A stretch of DNA of 64,000 nt from Defluviimonas salinarum (GCF_026013545.1 NZ_JAPDOG010000010.1:1-64000); one strand, 5' to 3'; counted from the stretch's first letter, positions 1 to 8,721 are shown. Notes: generated from the sequence alone by a model not told the origin. Made by a program: numbers and translations.

Positions 1-2
1 AG

Positions 3-128
3 GTGCGGCTCTGCCGCCGCGCGGCCTCGACCGCGCGTCGCCGCCGCCTGCGCGCGGTCATCGCCAGGGCCGTCGCCTGGATCCGCCACGCGCTTTCCGC
101 GCGCCGTCGCGGACCGGCGCGGCGCTGA
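3..128 (+). CDS. possible C-terminal end of an upstream gene (partial)
   Basis: An open frame enters from the left edge and stops at TGA 126-128. The visible 41 residues are Arg/Ala-rich, and the third codon positions are almost all G or C, as in real genes of this DNA. No domain can be recognised in so short a piece. It may be a genuine protein tail or chance, because stop codons are rare in DNA this GC-rich. The next gene begins about 60 bases further on with its own Shine-Dalgarno, so the two are separate units. Confidence 0.3.
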   Translation: MRLCRRAASTARRRRLRAVIARAVAWIRHALSARRRGPARR

Positions 129-189
129 GCGGGCCGCGGCGCTTCGTGCTATCCTTCGACGTGACCGCAATGACGAAGGAGGGGTAACG

Positions 190-1011
190 ATGGCTGGAAC
201 CGATCCCTGGAACGGCACCGACCGGCTCGACGAGGCGACGCTCGACGTGATGGTGGCACGGCTCGAGGCGCGGGGAAAGAACGCCGCGTTCGTCGGCATG
301 CTCGACGACTATCTCGACGCGATGGAGATCGACGGCGCCGCCTCGGTCCTCGACCTCGGCTGCGGCACCGGCCTCGTCTCGCGGCGGATCTGCGCCCGGC
401 CGGATTTCGCCGGCACTTGCCACGGCATCGACCTCAGCGACTACCTCGTGCGCGCGGCGCGGCGGTACGCGGCCGACGAGGGCGCAGGCGAGCGGACCCG
501 GTTCGAGGTGGGCGACACCCATTCGCTGAACCTCGCCGAAGCCAGCTATGACGCCGTCATCGCCCACACACTCTTCAGCCATCTCGACGATCCCGGCGCG
601 GTTCTGGGCGAGATGGCGCGGGTGGTGCGGCCCGGCGGCAGGATCGTGGTCTATGACGGCGACTATGCCTCGCTCACCTTCGAGGAAGCAGATCCAGAGC
701 AGTCGCGGCAAAACTCCGACCGGGTGATCGAGGCGCTCGTCACCCAGCCGCGGGTGCTGCGCCAGATGTTGCGGATCGCCAAGCGCCACGGCCTCGTGCT
801 CGACCGCATGTTCTCCTACGTCTTGACCGAAGCTGGCCGCGCCGATTTCTGGGTCAGCGCGGTCGAGGGGCTCCGCGTGCTCGGGCCGCGCTCGGGCGTG
901 ATGACCGAGGCCGAGGCCAACGCCTGGGCCGACGCGCAACTTGCCGCCTCGGAAGAGGGCGTGTTCTTCGGATCGAGCAACTACTACACCTATCTGTTCC
1001 GCCCCGCCTGA
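190..1011 (+). CDS. class I SAM-dependent methyltransferase
   Basis: 273 aa. Motif I of the class I (Rossmann) methyltransferases is clear at residues 53-61 (VLDLGCGTG) and would bind S-adenosylmethionine. A post-motif III segment (VVRPGGRIVVYDGDY) lies near residue 150, as in Methyltransf_11/25-type enzymes. The ATG follows a strong AAGGAGG with about 7 bases of spacing, which fixes the start. No signal peptide or membrane segment is seen, so it is probably cytoplasmic. The substrate cannot be told from sequence; small-molecule or quinone-type acceptors are common in this family. It is followed by a separately promoted TetR gene, so the context gives no further clue. Confidence 0.85.
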   Translation: MAGTDPWNGTDRLDEATLDVMVARLEARGKNAAFVGMLDDYLDAMEIDGAASVLDLGCGTGLVSRRICARPDFAGTCHGIDLSDYLVRAARRYAADEGAGERTRFEVGDTHSLNLAEASYDAVIAHTLFSHLDDPGAVLGEMARVVRPGGRIVVYDGDYASLTFEEADPEQSRQNSDRVIEALVTQPRVLRQMLRIAKRHGLVLDRMFSYVLTEAGRADFWVSAVEGLRVLGPRSGVMTEAEANAWADAQLAASEEGVFFGSSNYYTYLFRPA

Positions 1012-1103
1012 CAGCGTCGGAGAGGCGCAGATTCCGGTTGTGGCCGCCTCCGGTTCCGGTAATTATGCAAGCGTATAATTTCCACACCGAATCCGGGGAG
1101 CCG

Positions 1104-1748
1104 ATGTCCGAACCGCGCCGCAGCTTCACCCGCGAGGATCCCGACAGCCGTCGGGCGGCGCTGATCCGCGCGACGCTGGAACTGATTGCCGAGTTCGGTC
1201 CGCAGGCCGCCACGGTGCGCGCGATCGCCGCCGAGGCGGGGCTCACCCAGGGCATGATCCGGCACTATTTCTCGACCAAGGAAGAGCTCGTCAACGCCGC
1301 TTACGAGGCGCATATGCAGGCCCAGACCGAAGCCTCCGAGGCCTCCGCTGGAGGCGCCGGCACGGCGCGGGCGCGGCTCGCGCATTTCGTCGCGGGCTCG
1401 GTCACGCCGCCGGTCGCCGACCCGCGCGCGGTCTCGCTCTGGGCCGGCTTCATCCACATGATCCGCCGCGACCCGGCGATGCACGCCACCCACCGCGAGA
1501 GCTACCTGCGCTACCGCGACCTCCTGCAAGGGCTCCTGTCCGACGCGCTGGCCGAATCCGGCCGGCCCGTGCCCGAGGCCGAGGCGCGGCGGCTCGCCAT
1601 CGCCTGCAACGCGGTGATCGACGGGCTCTGGCTCGAAGGCGGTGCGCTGCCCGAGGCCTTCGGGTCCAGTGAGCTTGAAGGGATCGCCCGCGACTCGGTC
1701 GGCGCGATCCTTGGTCTTTCCCTTTTGCGCGATGAGGCGTCCCAATGA
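1104..1748 (+). CDS. TetR/AcrR-family transcriptional regulator (BetI-like)
   Basis: 214 aa. The N-terminal helix-turn-helix of TetR regulators spans about residues 18-62, ending in the typical recognition stretch GLTQGMIRHYFSTKEEL. The C-terminal part is a helical ligand-binding domain resembling the BetI type. The ATG at 1104 is preferred over the in-frame ATG at 1065 because the domain begins just after it and GGGGAG lies about 4 bases upstream. The stop overlaps the next start as ATGA (1745-1748), so the regulator is probably translated with the aminotransferase and decarboxylase that follow. By position it likely controls its own operon in response to the amino acid or keto acid handled by those enzymes; that is inference. 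Confidence 0.85.
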   Translation: MSEPRRSFTREDPDSRRAALIRATLELIAEFGPQAATVRAIAAEAGLTQGMIRHYFSTKEELVNAAYEAHMQAQTEASEASAGGAGTARARLAHFVAGSVTPPVADPRAVSLWAGFIHMIRRDPAMHATHRESYLRYRDLLQGLLSDALAESGRPVPEAEARRLAIACNAVIDGLWLEGGALPEAFGSSELEGIARDSVGAILGLSLLRDEASQ

Positions 1749-2929
1749 AGTATTCCCCGGTTCTCGACCGCCTCTCCGGTCTCGGAGGCGCGAAATGGGA
1801 GATCCATGCCCATGCCCGCGCCCGCGCCCGGCAGGGCCATGACGTGATCGAGCTGACGATCGGCAATCCCGACGTCGCCGCCCCCGCTGAGCTGGTCGAG
1901 GCGGCGACGGCGGCGATGCGCGCCGGCCGCACCCAGTATTCCAGCGGCCGCGGTGAGGAGGGGCTGCGCGAGGCGCTCGCCGCGCGCTACACGGAAAGCG
2001 CCGGCCGCCCGATCGGCGCCGATCAGGTGCTCTGCTTCCCCGGCACCCAGACAGCGCTCTACGCCGTCCTGATGGGCCTCGCCGAGCCCGGCACCGAGGT
2101 CCTCGTCGGCGACCCGATGTACGCCACCTACGAGGCCGTGGTCGCCGCGAGCGGTGCTGCGCTCGTTCCGGTGCCGCTCCGGCCCGAGCGCGGCTTCCGC
2201 ATTGCCGCCGCGGACATCGCGGCCCGGATCACGCCGCGGACGCGGGCGGTGCTCCTCAACACGCCGCACAATCCGACCGGCGCGGTGCTCCGCCCCGAGG
2301 ATATCGACGCCATCGGCCGTCTCGCGGTCGCCCACGATCTCTGGCTGATCGTCGACGAGGTCTACGAGGAGCTTGTCTTCGACGGCGTCGCCTTCACCTC
2401 GCCGCTCGCGCGCGGCGATCTCGCCGAGCGGGTCGTCGTGGTCTCCTCGATTTCCAAGTCCCATGCCGCGCCCGGTTTCCGCTCCGGTTGGTGCATCGGC
2501 TCCGCCGCCTTCACCGAACGGCTGCTGCCGCTGTCGGAATCGATGCTGTTCGGCAACCAGCCCTTCATCGCCGACATGACCGCGCTCGCGGTCTCCGGAC
2601 CCTCGGAGGTCGCCGCCGGGATGCGTCACCGCTTCGCGGCGCGGGCGAAATACCTCGCCGAACGGCTTACGCAGGAGACGCGGCTCCGCGTCCACCGCCC
2701 CGAGGCGGGCATGTTCGCGCTGATCGACGTCACCGCTACCGGCATGAGCGACCGCGACTACGCGCTCGACCTGATCGAATCCGGGGTCGCGGTGATGCCG
2801 GGCTCGGCCTTCGGCCAGTCGCTCGCCGGCTGGGTCCGTGTGGCGCTCACCGTCGATGACGGCCGCTTCCGCCGCGCCTGCGACCGGATCGTGACCCATG
2901 CCAACGCCAAGTGCCGGATAGGAGCCTGA
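1745..2929 (+). CDS. PLP-dependent class I/II aminotransferase, AruH-like (arginine:pyruvate transaminase candidate)
   Basis: 394 aa, the usual length for fold-type I aminotransferases. Visible PLP-site motifs: NPTG at 176-179, DEVY at 204-207, Schiff-base lysine 238 in SSISKSH, and an Arg in FRSGW at about 246. Overall sequence and length resemble Pseudomonas AruH (arginine:pyruvate transaminase). The next gene is a ThDP decarboxylase resembling AruI, the partner enzyme that decarboxylates 2-ketoarginine. The start overlaps the TetR stop by four bases. Arginine as substrate is inferred from the pairing; another amino acid is possible. Confidence 0.8.
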   Translation: MKYSPVLDRLSGLGGAKWEIHAHARARARQGHDVIELTIGNPDVAAPAELVEAATAAMRAGRTQYSSGRGEEGLREALAARYTESAGRPIGADQVLCFPGTQTALYAVLMGLAEPGTEVLVGDPMYATYEAVVAASGAALVPVPLRPERGFRIAAADIAARITPRTRAVLLNTPHNPTGAVLRPEDIDAIGRLAVAHDLWLIVDEVYEELVFDGVAFTSPLARGDLAERVVVVSSISKSHAAPGFRSGWCIGSAAFTERLLPLSESMLFGNQPFIADMTALAVSGPSEVAAGMRHRFAARAKYLAERLTQETRLRVHRPEAGMFALIDVTATGMSDRDYALDLIESGVAVMPGSAFGQSLAGWVRVALTVDDGRFRRACDRIVTHANAKCRIGA

Positions 2930-2931
2930 AA

Positions 2932-4503
2932 GTGACGACGATCGGTGAAGCCCTTGTGAAGGCGCTCGAGGCGCGCGGCGTGAACGTGGTGTTCGGCATT
3001 CCCGGCGTCCACACGGTGGAGCTTTACCGCGGGCTCGCGGGCTCGCCGATCCGCCATGTCACGCCACGCCACGAACAGGGGGCGGGCTTCATGGCCGACG
3101 GCTATGCCCGCGTCTCGGGTAAGCCCGGCGTCGCCTTCGTGATTACCGGGCCGGGGGTCACCAACACGCTGACGCCGATGGGCCAGGCGCGGGCGGATTC
3201 GGTGCCGATGCTGGTGATCTCCGGCGTGAACCGGCGGGCGACGCTGGGGCGTGGCCTCGGCTGCCTGCACGAACTCCCCGACCAGCTCGGGCTGACCGCG
3301 CTCGTCGCCCGCACCGCCGACCGGGTCGAGAGCGCCGAAGCGCTGGCCCCGGCCCTCGACCGCGCCTTCGCGGGCTTCGCCTCCGACCGGCCCGGCCCGG
3401 CCCATATCGAGGTGCCGCTCGACGTGATGGGTCTGCCCGCGCTCCCGGTCCCCGCGCCCGCCGATGCCGCGCCGGTTCTGCCCGATCCTGATACGATCCG
3501 CCGCGCCGCCGAGGCGCTCGGCCAGGCCGTTCGCCCGCTGATCCTCGCCGGCGGCGGCGCCAGGCACGCCGACGCCGCGCTCACCGCGCTTGCCGAACGG
3601 CTCGACGCACCGGTGGTGCAGACCGTGAACGCCCGCGGCCTGATGCACCGTCACCCGCTCGCGGTGCCCGCGAGCCCCTGCCTTGAACCGGTGCGCGACC
3701 TGATCCGCGCCGCCGACGTCGTGCTCGCCGTCGGTACCGAGTTCGGCCCCACCGATTACGAGATGTATGGCGGCGCGATGCCGGTCCCGGCGCGGCTCGT
3801 CCGGATCGACATCTCGGCTGGGCAGCTTGCTCTCCACCCGGCCGAGATCGCGCTCCGCGGCCATGCCGAGGCGGTGCTTCCGGCGCTGACCGGGGCGCTG
3901 CCGGAACGCGCACCCCGTGACGGCGCGACGCGCGCGGCTGAGGCAATCGACGCCGCCCGCGCCGGGCTCGACCCGGTGATGCTGCCGCAACTTGCCATCC
4001 TCGAAGCGGTGCGCGACACGGTTCCGGGCGCGATCTTCGTCGGCGACTCGACGCAGGCGATCTACGCCGGCAACCTGCTTTACGACCACGACCGCCCCGG
4101 CGGATGGTTCAACGCCGCGACCGGCTTCGGCGCGCTCGGCTTCTCGATCCCCGCCGCGATCGGCGCGGCCCTCGCCGACCCCGACGCGCCGGTCGTCTGC
4201 CTCGCCGGCGACGGCGGCGCGCAGTTCTCCCTGCCCGAGTTGATGACCGCGGTGGACGAGAAGCTGCCGATCGCCTTCCTGATCTGGAACAACCACGCCT
4301 ATCAGGAGATCGCGGATTCGATGGCGCGCGTCGGCGTCGCCGTCACCGGCTGCCACCCGACGCCGCCCGATTTCGCCGCCGTCGCGCAGTCCTGCGCCAT
4401 GCCCTTCGCCCGCGTCGCGATGGCGCCCGAGGCGGTGGCCGGGGCGCTGAGGGACCTGCGCCGCCCCGACGGGCCGGTGATGATCGAGATCGAGGCCGGC
4501 TGA
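2932..4503 (+). CDS. thiamine-diphosphate-dependent 2-oxo acid decarboxylase, AruI-like (5-guanidino-2-oxopentanoate decarboxylase candidate)
   Basis: 523 aa from GTG 2932. That start has AGGAG 8 bases upstream; an in-frame GTG at 2911 has no such site. The architecture is that of the acetolactate synthase / pyruvate oxidase superfamily: N-terminal Pyr domain with the catalytic Glu48 (RHEQGAGFMADGYAR), a central domain, and a C-terminal PP domain with the ThDP/Mg motif GDGG at about 426 and NN at about 452. It overlaps nothing and directly follows the aminotransferase. In Pseudomonas the arginine transaminase pathway uses exactly such a pair (AruH/AruI) to make 4-guanidinobutanal. A short GGCCGG dyad surrounds the stop codon. 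An ordinary acetolactate synthase role is less likely because no small subunit gene is present. Confidence 0.8.
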   Translation: MTTIGEALVKALEARGVNVVFGIPGVHTVELYRGLAGSPIRHVTPRHEQGAGFMADGYARVSGKPGVAFVITGPGVTNTLTPMGQARADSVPMLVISGVNRRATLGRGLGCLHELPDQLGLTALVARTADRVESAEALAPALDRAFAGFASDRPGPAHIEVPLDVMGLPALPVPAPADAAPVLPDPDTIRRAAEALGQAVRPLILAGGGARHADAALTALAERLDAPVVQTVNARGLMHRHPLAVPASPCLEPVRDLIRAADVVLAVGTEFGPTDYEMYGGAMPVPARLVRIDISAGQLALHPAEIALRGHAEAVLPALTGALPERAPRDGATRAAEAIDAARAGLDPVMLPQLAILEAVRDTVPGAIFVGDSTQAIYAGNLLYDHDRPGGWFNAATGFGALGFSIPAAIGAALADPDAPVVCLAGDGGAQFSLPELMTAVDEKLPIAFLIWNNHAYQEIADSMARVGVAVTGCHPTPPDFAAVAQSCAMPFARVAMAPEAVAGALRDLRRPDGPVMIEIEAG

Positions 4504-4512
4504 ACCGGCCGC

Positions 4513-5379
4513 CTAGCAGCCGTTCTGCCAGCCCTCGATGATCTCCACCGCTTCCTCGGCGCTCTCGACGAAGGAAAAGAGGCTCAGGTCCTCGGGCGAG
4601 ATCGTGCCCGCTTCGGCCAGCGCCTGCCAGTTGATGATGCTGTCCCAGAAGCCGCGGCCGAAGAGCAGGAACGGCACCTTCTTCATCCGCCCGGTCTGGA
4701 TCAGCGTCAGGCTCTCGAACATCTCGTCCAATGTGCCGAAACCGCCGGGGAAGATGCAGATCGCCTTCGCGCGCATCAGGAAATGCATCTTGCGGATCGC
4801 GAAGTAGTGGAAGTTGAAGCAGAGGTCGGGCGTTACATAAACGTTCGGCGCCTGCTCGTGCGGCAGGACGATGTTGAGCCCGATCGAATGGCCGCCCGCG
4901 TCCACCGCGCCGCGGTTCCCGGCCTCCATGATGCCGGGGCCGCCGCCGGTCACGATCACGTCCTCGCGGCCGTAGCTCCTGAGGCTCTTCTCGGTCATGA
5001 TCCGGGCGAGCTTCCTCGCCTCGTCGTACCATTTCGCGAGCGCCGCGGCGCCGGTCGCCGCCTCGGTCTTGCCGCCCGCGGCAGTCTCGATCACCGGCGG
5101 CTCGGGCTGCTCGGCGGTGCCGGTCGGATCGGGGATACGCGCGCTGCCCATCATCACGATCGTCGACTCGATGCCGCGCTCGTCCATGATCATCTGCGGC
5201 TTCAGAAGCTCGAGCTGCAGGCGCACGGGGCGCAGCTCCTCGCGGCACATGAAGTCGGGATCGGTGAAGGCGAGCCGGTAGGCCGGGGCGCGGGTCTGCG
5301 GCGTGTCGGGAATGCGGTCGGCGGTCTCCACATCCTGGTGGCTGTGGCGGAACGGGTGGCGGCGGGGATCTTCTTTCAT
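4513..5379 (-). CDS. LOG-family protein (TIGR00730-type, cytokinin-riboside-monophosphate phosphoribohydrolase-like)
   Basis: 289 aa from ATG 5379. The Rossmann-fold LOG signature is plain: VIVTGGGPGIMEAGNRGA in the middle and PGGFGTLDEMFE near residue 200, matching the PGGxGTxxE nucleotide/phosphoribosyl motif. The family was long labelled 'lysine decarboxylase', but members cleave the N-glycosidic bond of nucleoside monophosphates. An N-terminal extension of about 80 residues precedes the core, as in longer bacterial LOG proteins. The start at 5379 is chosen because upstream in-frame codons read through low-complexity sequence. It is convergent with the AruI-like gene (9-base gap) and divergent from dapD. 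The exact substrate is unknown. Confidence 0.85.
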   Translation of the reverse strand: MKEDPRRHPFRHSHQDVETADRIPDTPQTRAPAYRLAFTDPDFMCREELRPVRLQLELLKPQMIMDERGIESTIVMMGSARIPDPTGTAEQPEPPVIETAAGGKTEAATGAAALAKWYDEARKLARIMTEKSLRSYGREDVIVTGGGPGIMEAGNRGAVDAGGHSIGLNIVLPHEQAPNVYVTPDLCFNFHYFAIRKMHFLMRAKAICIFPGGFGTLDEMFESLTLIQTGRMKKVPFLLFGRGFWDSIINWQALAEAGTISPEDLSLFSFVESAEEAVEIIEGWQNGC

Positions 5380-5546
5380 GAGCGTCCTCGAGGTCCTGTT
5401 ACCCAAAGGCGTAGCCCCTTTGCGGGCTGGATGCCAGCATGGCCGCGCAAGATGGCGCAACTGTGACGCGCATGGTCGCATTGCTTCGCGGGCCGAGCCG
5501 CCCTATAGGCCATGGTCACGCGACGTCAGATTCCGAGGGAACGCCC

Positions 5547-6374
5547 ATGTCCAATGCCGCACTTGAGACCGCCATCGAAGCCGCCTGGGAGGCGCGCGAC
5601 ACGATCACGACCGCGACCGGGGGCGAAACCCGCGAGGCGATCGAGGCGACGCTGACCGCGCTCGACAGCGGCAAGCTCCGCGTCGCCGAGCGCCAGTCCG
5701 ACGGCAACTGGCATGTGAACCAGTGGGCCAAGAAGGCGGTTCTGCTGTCGTTCCGGCTGAACGACATGGAGCCGATCTCCGGCGGCAACGGCGGCACCAC
5801 CTGGTGGGACAAGGTGCCCTCGAAGTTCCACGGCTGGGGCGAGCATGAATGGCGCGCCGCGGGCTTCCGCGCGGTGCCGGGCTCGATCGTCCGCCGCTCG
5901 GCCTTCATCGGCAAGGGCGTGGTGCTGATGCCCTCCTTCGTCAACATCGGCGCCTATGTCGATGAGGGCTCGATGGTCGATGGCTGGGCCACCGTCGGCT
6001 CCTGCGCCCAGATCGGCAAGAACGTCCACCTTTCCGGCGGCGTCGGCATCGGCGGCGTGCTGGAGCCGATGCAGGCCGGCCCGACGATCATCGAGGACAA
6101 CTGCTTCATCGGCGCCCGGTCGGAGGTCGTCGAGGGCTGTATCATCCGCGAGGGCTCGGTGCTCGGCATGGGCGTCTTCATCGGCAAGTCGACGAAGATC
6201 GTCGACCGCGAGACCGGCGATGTCTTCTACGGCGAGGTGCCGGCGGGGTCGGTCGTCGTCGCGGGTTCGATGCCTTCGAAGGGCGGCATCAACCTCTACT
6301 GTGCGGTGATCGTGAAGAAGGTCGACGCCCAGACCCGGGCCAAGACCTCGATCAACGATCTCCTGCGGGACTGA
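5547..6374 (+). CDS. dapD: 2,3,4,5-tetrahydropyridine-2,6-dicarboxylate N-succinyltransferase
   Basis: 275 aa, the standard DapD length. The enzyme transfers succinyl from succinyl-CoA to tetrahydrodipicolinate in the succinylase branch of lysine/meso-diaminopimelate synthesis. The C-terminal two thirds is a left-handed beta-helix of hexapeptide repeats (for example [19 protein letters not shown] and [11 protein letters not shown]), which is characteristic. Start ATG 5547 follows GAGGGAACGCCC; the longer upstream frame is untranslated leader. It stands alone here: dapE is not adjacent, although a DapC-like aminotransferase lies at 18.5 kb. Two overlapping hairpins follow the stop. Confidence 0.95.
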   Translation: MSNAALETAIEAAWEARDTITTATGGETREAIEATLTALDSGKLRVAERQSDGNWHVNQWAKKAVLLSFRLNDMEPISGGNGGTTWWDKVPSKFHGWGEHEWRAAGFRAVPGSIVRRSAFIGKGVVLMPSFVNIGAYVDEGSMVDGWATVGSCAQIGKNVHLSGGVGIGGVLEPMQAGPTIIEDNCFIGARSEVVEGCIIREGSVLGMGVFIGKSTKIVDRETGDVFYGEVPAGSVVVAGSMPSKGGINLYCAVIVKKVDAQTRAKTSINDLLRD

Positions 6375-6384
6375 GGCCGGGCGC

Positions 6385-6435
6385 GGGAAGAAAATTCAGT
6401 AATTTTCTTCCCGAAAATCCTTGAAGGATTTTCGG
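6385..6435. repeat. two overlapping palindromes downstream of dapD
   Basis: First palindrome 6385-6412: a perfect 12-bp stem (GGGAAGAAAATT ... AATTTTCTTCCC) with loop CAGT. Second palindrome 6411-6435: CCGAAAATCCTT/AAGGATTTTCGG with a single central base. They share two C residues, so both cannot be fully paired at once. The AT-rich stems stand out in GC-rich surroundings. No T-run follows, so this is not a classical terminator; a mobile or REP-like intergenic element or an mRNA-stability hairpin is possible. Confidence 0.7.
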
Positions 6436-6456
6436 TGGGCGCGGTTGGAGAGCAAA

Positions 6457-6789
6457 ATGACCGAGAAGCCGAAACGACCCCAGCAGGTCTACACCCTCGT
6501 TGTCGAGGTCGGCCGAAAGTCCGGTGACGGCCTGCCCAAGGGCGCGACCGGCGCGGCGCTGATGATCTATGCCTCGGGCGTCGACGAGGACGAGGCGGTG
6601 CGCGAGACGGTGGCGATCCTCAAGCAGGCCGACATGGCGCCGCTGGATGTCACCGGCTACGGCACCGCCGAAGAACGCGCGGCCCAGGGCCACGAGATCG
6701 AAGACGACGAGCGCGCGCTGATGGAGCGTGCGCTCGCCGAGAACTCGGTGATCGTGGCGCAGGTGACGCCGTTCTTCGACAAGGGCTGA
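6457..6789 (+). CDS. conserved hypothetical protein, 110 aa
   Basis: 110 aa, soluble, acidic in its second half. No family is recognised with confidence. The N-terminal half looks like a small alpha/beta fold (YTLVVEVGRKSGDGLPKG), and the rest is helix-rich, ending TPFFDKG. Start ATG 6457 is preceded by GGAGAGCAAA, a reasonable ribosome site. It sits between dapD and a thioredoxin-like gene on the same strand, with hairpins before it and a dispersed repeat after it, so it is probably a single-gene unit. No signal peptide or cysteine motif is seen. Confidence 0.7.
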   Translation: MTEKPKRPQQVYTLVVEVGRKSGDGLPKGATGAALMIYASGVDEDEAVRETVAILKQADMAPLDVTGYGTAEERAAQGHEIEDDERALMERALAENSVIVAQVTPFFDKG

Positions 6790-6809
6790 GCCATCGCCCC
6801 GGGCTGGGC

Positions 6810-6875
6810 GGCGGATGCCTCCGGCGGGGATACTTCGGGCAAGATGAAAGAGCCGGGCGGAGTGGCGGATGCCTC
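6810..6875. repeat. intergenic repeat of the Rhodobacteraceae 'GCCTCCGGCGGGGATA' type
   Basis: The gap before the thioredoxin gene holds GATGCCTCCGGCGGGGATAC followed by a purine-rich AAGATGAAAGAG tract. A 12-base direct repeat GGCGGATGCCTC occurs at 6810-6821 and 6864-6875. From memory, closely similar strings recur between genes throughout Rhodobacteraceae genomes. No second full copy was noticed in this window. Function unknown. Confidence 0.5.
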
Positions 6876-6933
6876 TTGGCCTTTCGGCCCCGGGCGCTCA
6901 TATAGGAGGCGACACGAGACAACGGGGGCAGAC

Positions 6934-7842
6934 ATGCTCGAATTCAGCCAGAAACAGGACGCTCCGGCGGCCGGCGACCTGATCCGCGACGTGACCGAGG
7001 CGGATTTCATGAAGGAAGTCATCGAGGCGAGCCGCGAGGTGCCGGTGATCGTCGACTTCTGGGCGCCCTGGTGCGGACCCTGCAAGACGCTCGGGCCGGC
7101 GCTCGAAGCCGCGGTGACCGCGGCCAAGGGCAAGGTTCGCATGGCCAAGGTCAATGTGGACGAGAACCAGATGATCGCGGCGCAGCTGCGTATCCAGTCG
7201 ATCCCGACCGTCTACGCCTTCTGGGAGGGTAAGCCGGTGGACGGATTTCAGGGCGCGGTCCAGGGCTCCGAGATCAAGGCCTTCGTCGACCGGCTCGCCG
7301 GGCTTGCCGGGGACGGCGGGCTCTCCGAGGCGCTCGACGCGGCCGAGCAGATGATTGCCGAAGGGGCCGCGGTGGATGCCGCCGAGACCTTCGCCGCGAT
7401 CCTCGGCGAGGAGCCGGAGAATGCCCGCGCCTATGGCGGGCTCGTGCGCGCCCATCTCGCCGCCGGCAGCAAGGATGAGGCCGAGGGGCTCCTTGCCGCC
7501 GTGCCGGCCGCGATCGCATATGCCGCCGAGATCGAGGCCGCCCGCGCCCAGCTGGCGCTCGCCCGGCAGGCCGCCAATGCCGGCCCGGTCGCGGAGCTGC
7601 TCGACCGGGTGCTCTCGCATCCCGACGACCACGAGGCGCGGTTCGACCTCGCCCAGGCGCTCCATGCCGCCGGCAAGGTCGAGGGCGCGGTCGAGGAGCT
7701 GCTGGAGCTTTTCCGCCGTGACCGCGAGTGGAACGACGGCGCGGCCAAGAAGCAGCTCTTCACCATCTTCGAGGCGCTGAAGCCGACCGATCCGATCGTG
7801 CTCAAGGGGCGCCGGAAACTCTCGTCGATGATCTTTGCCTGA
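6934..7842 (+). CDS. thioredoxin-domain co-chaperone, CnoX/YbbN family
   Basis: 302 aa. An N-terminal thioredoxin domain (about residues 15-120) carries WAPWCGPCK with the redox pair Cys47/Cys50. The C-terminal 180 residues are alpha-helical, TPR-like (GGLVRAHLAAGSKDEAEGLL and similar). This two-part layout is that of YbbN/CnoX, a holdase linked to GroEL/DnaK and oxidative stress in E. coli. Unlike E. coli CnoX (SXXC), the full CGPC motif is present, so it may also be an active oxidoreductase, as reported for the Caulobacter-type protein. Start 6934 lies after AGGAGGC. The next two genes follow closely on the same strand. Confidence 0.88.
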   Translation: MLEFSQKQDAPAAGDLIRDVTEADFMKEVIEASREVPVIVDFWAPWCGPCKTLGPALEAAVTAAKGKVRMAKVNVDENQMIAAQLRIQSIPTVYAFWEGKPVDGFQGAVQGSEIKAFVDRLAGLAGDGGLSEALDAAEQMIAEGAAVDAAETFAAILGEEPENARAYGGLVRAHLAAGSKDEAEGLLAAVPAAIAYAAEIEAARAQLALARQAANAGPVAELLDRVLSHPDDHEARFDLAQALHAAGKVEGAVEELLELFRRDREWNDGAAKKQLFTIFEALKPTDPIVLKGRRKLSSMIFA

Positions 7843-7869
7843 TGGCGTCAAGCCGCTAGGATCGGGTCC

Positions 7870-8508
7870 ATGAAGCTCCATGGCGACCTGCCGGACAAGA
7901 TCCCGCTCTTCCCGCTGCCGGGGGCGCTTCTCTTGCCCCGCGCCCGGCTGCCCCTGCAGATTTTCGAGCCGCGCTACCTCGCGATGCTCGAGGACACGCT
8001 GAAGACCCGCCACCGGCTGATCGGGATGATCCAGCCCCGTCCCGGCCCCGACGGCCAGCCGCTTCTGGCCGCGATCGGCTGCGCCGGGCGCGTCACCGGG
8101 TTTTCCGAGACCGATGACGGGCGCTACATGATCACGCTCACCGGCGTCTCGCGCTTCCGGCTGACGCGCGAGATCTCGGGCTTCGCGCCCTATCTCTCGG
8201 CCGAGGTGAGCTGGGATGACTTTTCGCGCGACCGCGGGCCGGCCGAGCATGACGCGGGCTTCGACCGCGACGATTTCCTCGCGCTCCTGCGGCGCTTCTT
8301 CGAGGCCGAGCAGCTCTCGACCGACTGGGACAGCCTGAAAGATGCCGAGGACGAGCTCCTGATCAACTCGCTCTCGATGCTCTGCCCGTTCGAGCCCGAG
8401 GACAAGCAAGCGCTCCTCGAGGCGCCGTCGCTCGCGACCCGGCGCGAGACGCTGGTGACGCTGATGGAATATGCGCTGCGCGGCGGCGGCGAGGAGATGA
8501 TGCAATGA
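7870..8508 (+). CDS. LON N-terminal substrate-binding domain protein
   Basis: 212 aa. The protein is essentially a free-standing Lon N-terminal (LAN/PUA-like) domain: [29 protein letters not shown] near the start is the family hallmark. No ATPase or protease part is present. Such stand-alone proteins are common beside thioredoxin/YbbN genes in alphaproteobacteria; their role in proteostasis is presumed. The start lies 27 bases after the thioredoxin-like gene and the stop overlaps the Trm112-like start as ATGA, so the three form one operon. Confidence 0.85.
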   Translation: MKLHGDLPDKIPLFPLPGALLLPRARLPLQIFEPRYLAMLEDTLKTRHRLIGMIQPRPGPDGQPLLAAIGCAGRVTGFSETDDGRYMITLTGVSRFRLTREISGFAPYLSAEVSWDDFSRDRGPAEHDAGFDRDDFLALLRRFFEAEQLSTDWDSLKDAEDELLINSLSMLCPFEPEDKQALLEAPSLATRRETLVTLMEYALRGGGEEMMQ

Positions 8509-8687
8509 ACGACGAGGTGAAGGTCGACCGGCGGATGCTGGAGGCGCTGGTCTGTCCGCTGACGCAGGCGCCGCTCTCCTACGATGCCGAGCGCCAGGAG
8601 CTGATCTCCAAGCGCGCCGGCCTCGCCTTTCCGATCCGCGGCGGCATCCCGATCATGCTGGTGAGCGAGGCGCGCAAGATCGGCTGA
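8505..8687 (+). CDS. Trm112-family small protein
   Basis: 60 aa. It matches the compact Trm112/YcaR family: [17 protein letters not shown] near the N terminus, then [16 protein letters not shown]. Only one of the four zinc-type cysteines is kept, as is usual in bacterial members. Eukaryotic and archaeal Trm112 activates methyltransferases; the bacterial role is not settled. The start overlaps the preceding stop by four bases (ATGA), so translation is coupled. Confidence 0.88.
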   Translation: MNDEVKVDRRMLEALVCPLTQAPLSYDAERQELISKRAGLAFPIRGGIPIMLVSEARKIG

Positions 8688-8721
8688 GGTGATGGCGCCG
8701 CCCGGGGGCGGCGCCGGGGTT

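Noticed and set aside
58-939. 293-codon minus-strand frame opposite the first methyltransferase
   Set aside because: The plus strand carries a motif-complete methyltransferase with a strong ribosome site; the minus frame has no motif.
4494-4510. GGCCGG/CCGGCC dyad at the AruI-like stop codon
   Set aside because: Only 6 bp, overlaps the stop codon and has no T-run; too weak to call a terminator.
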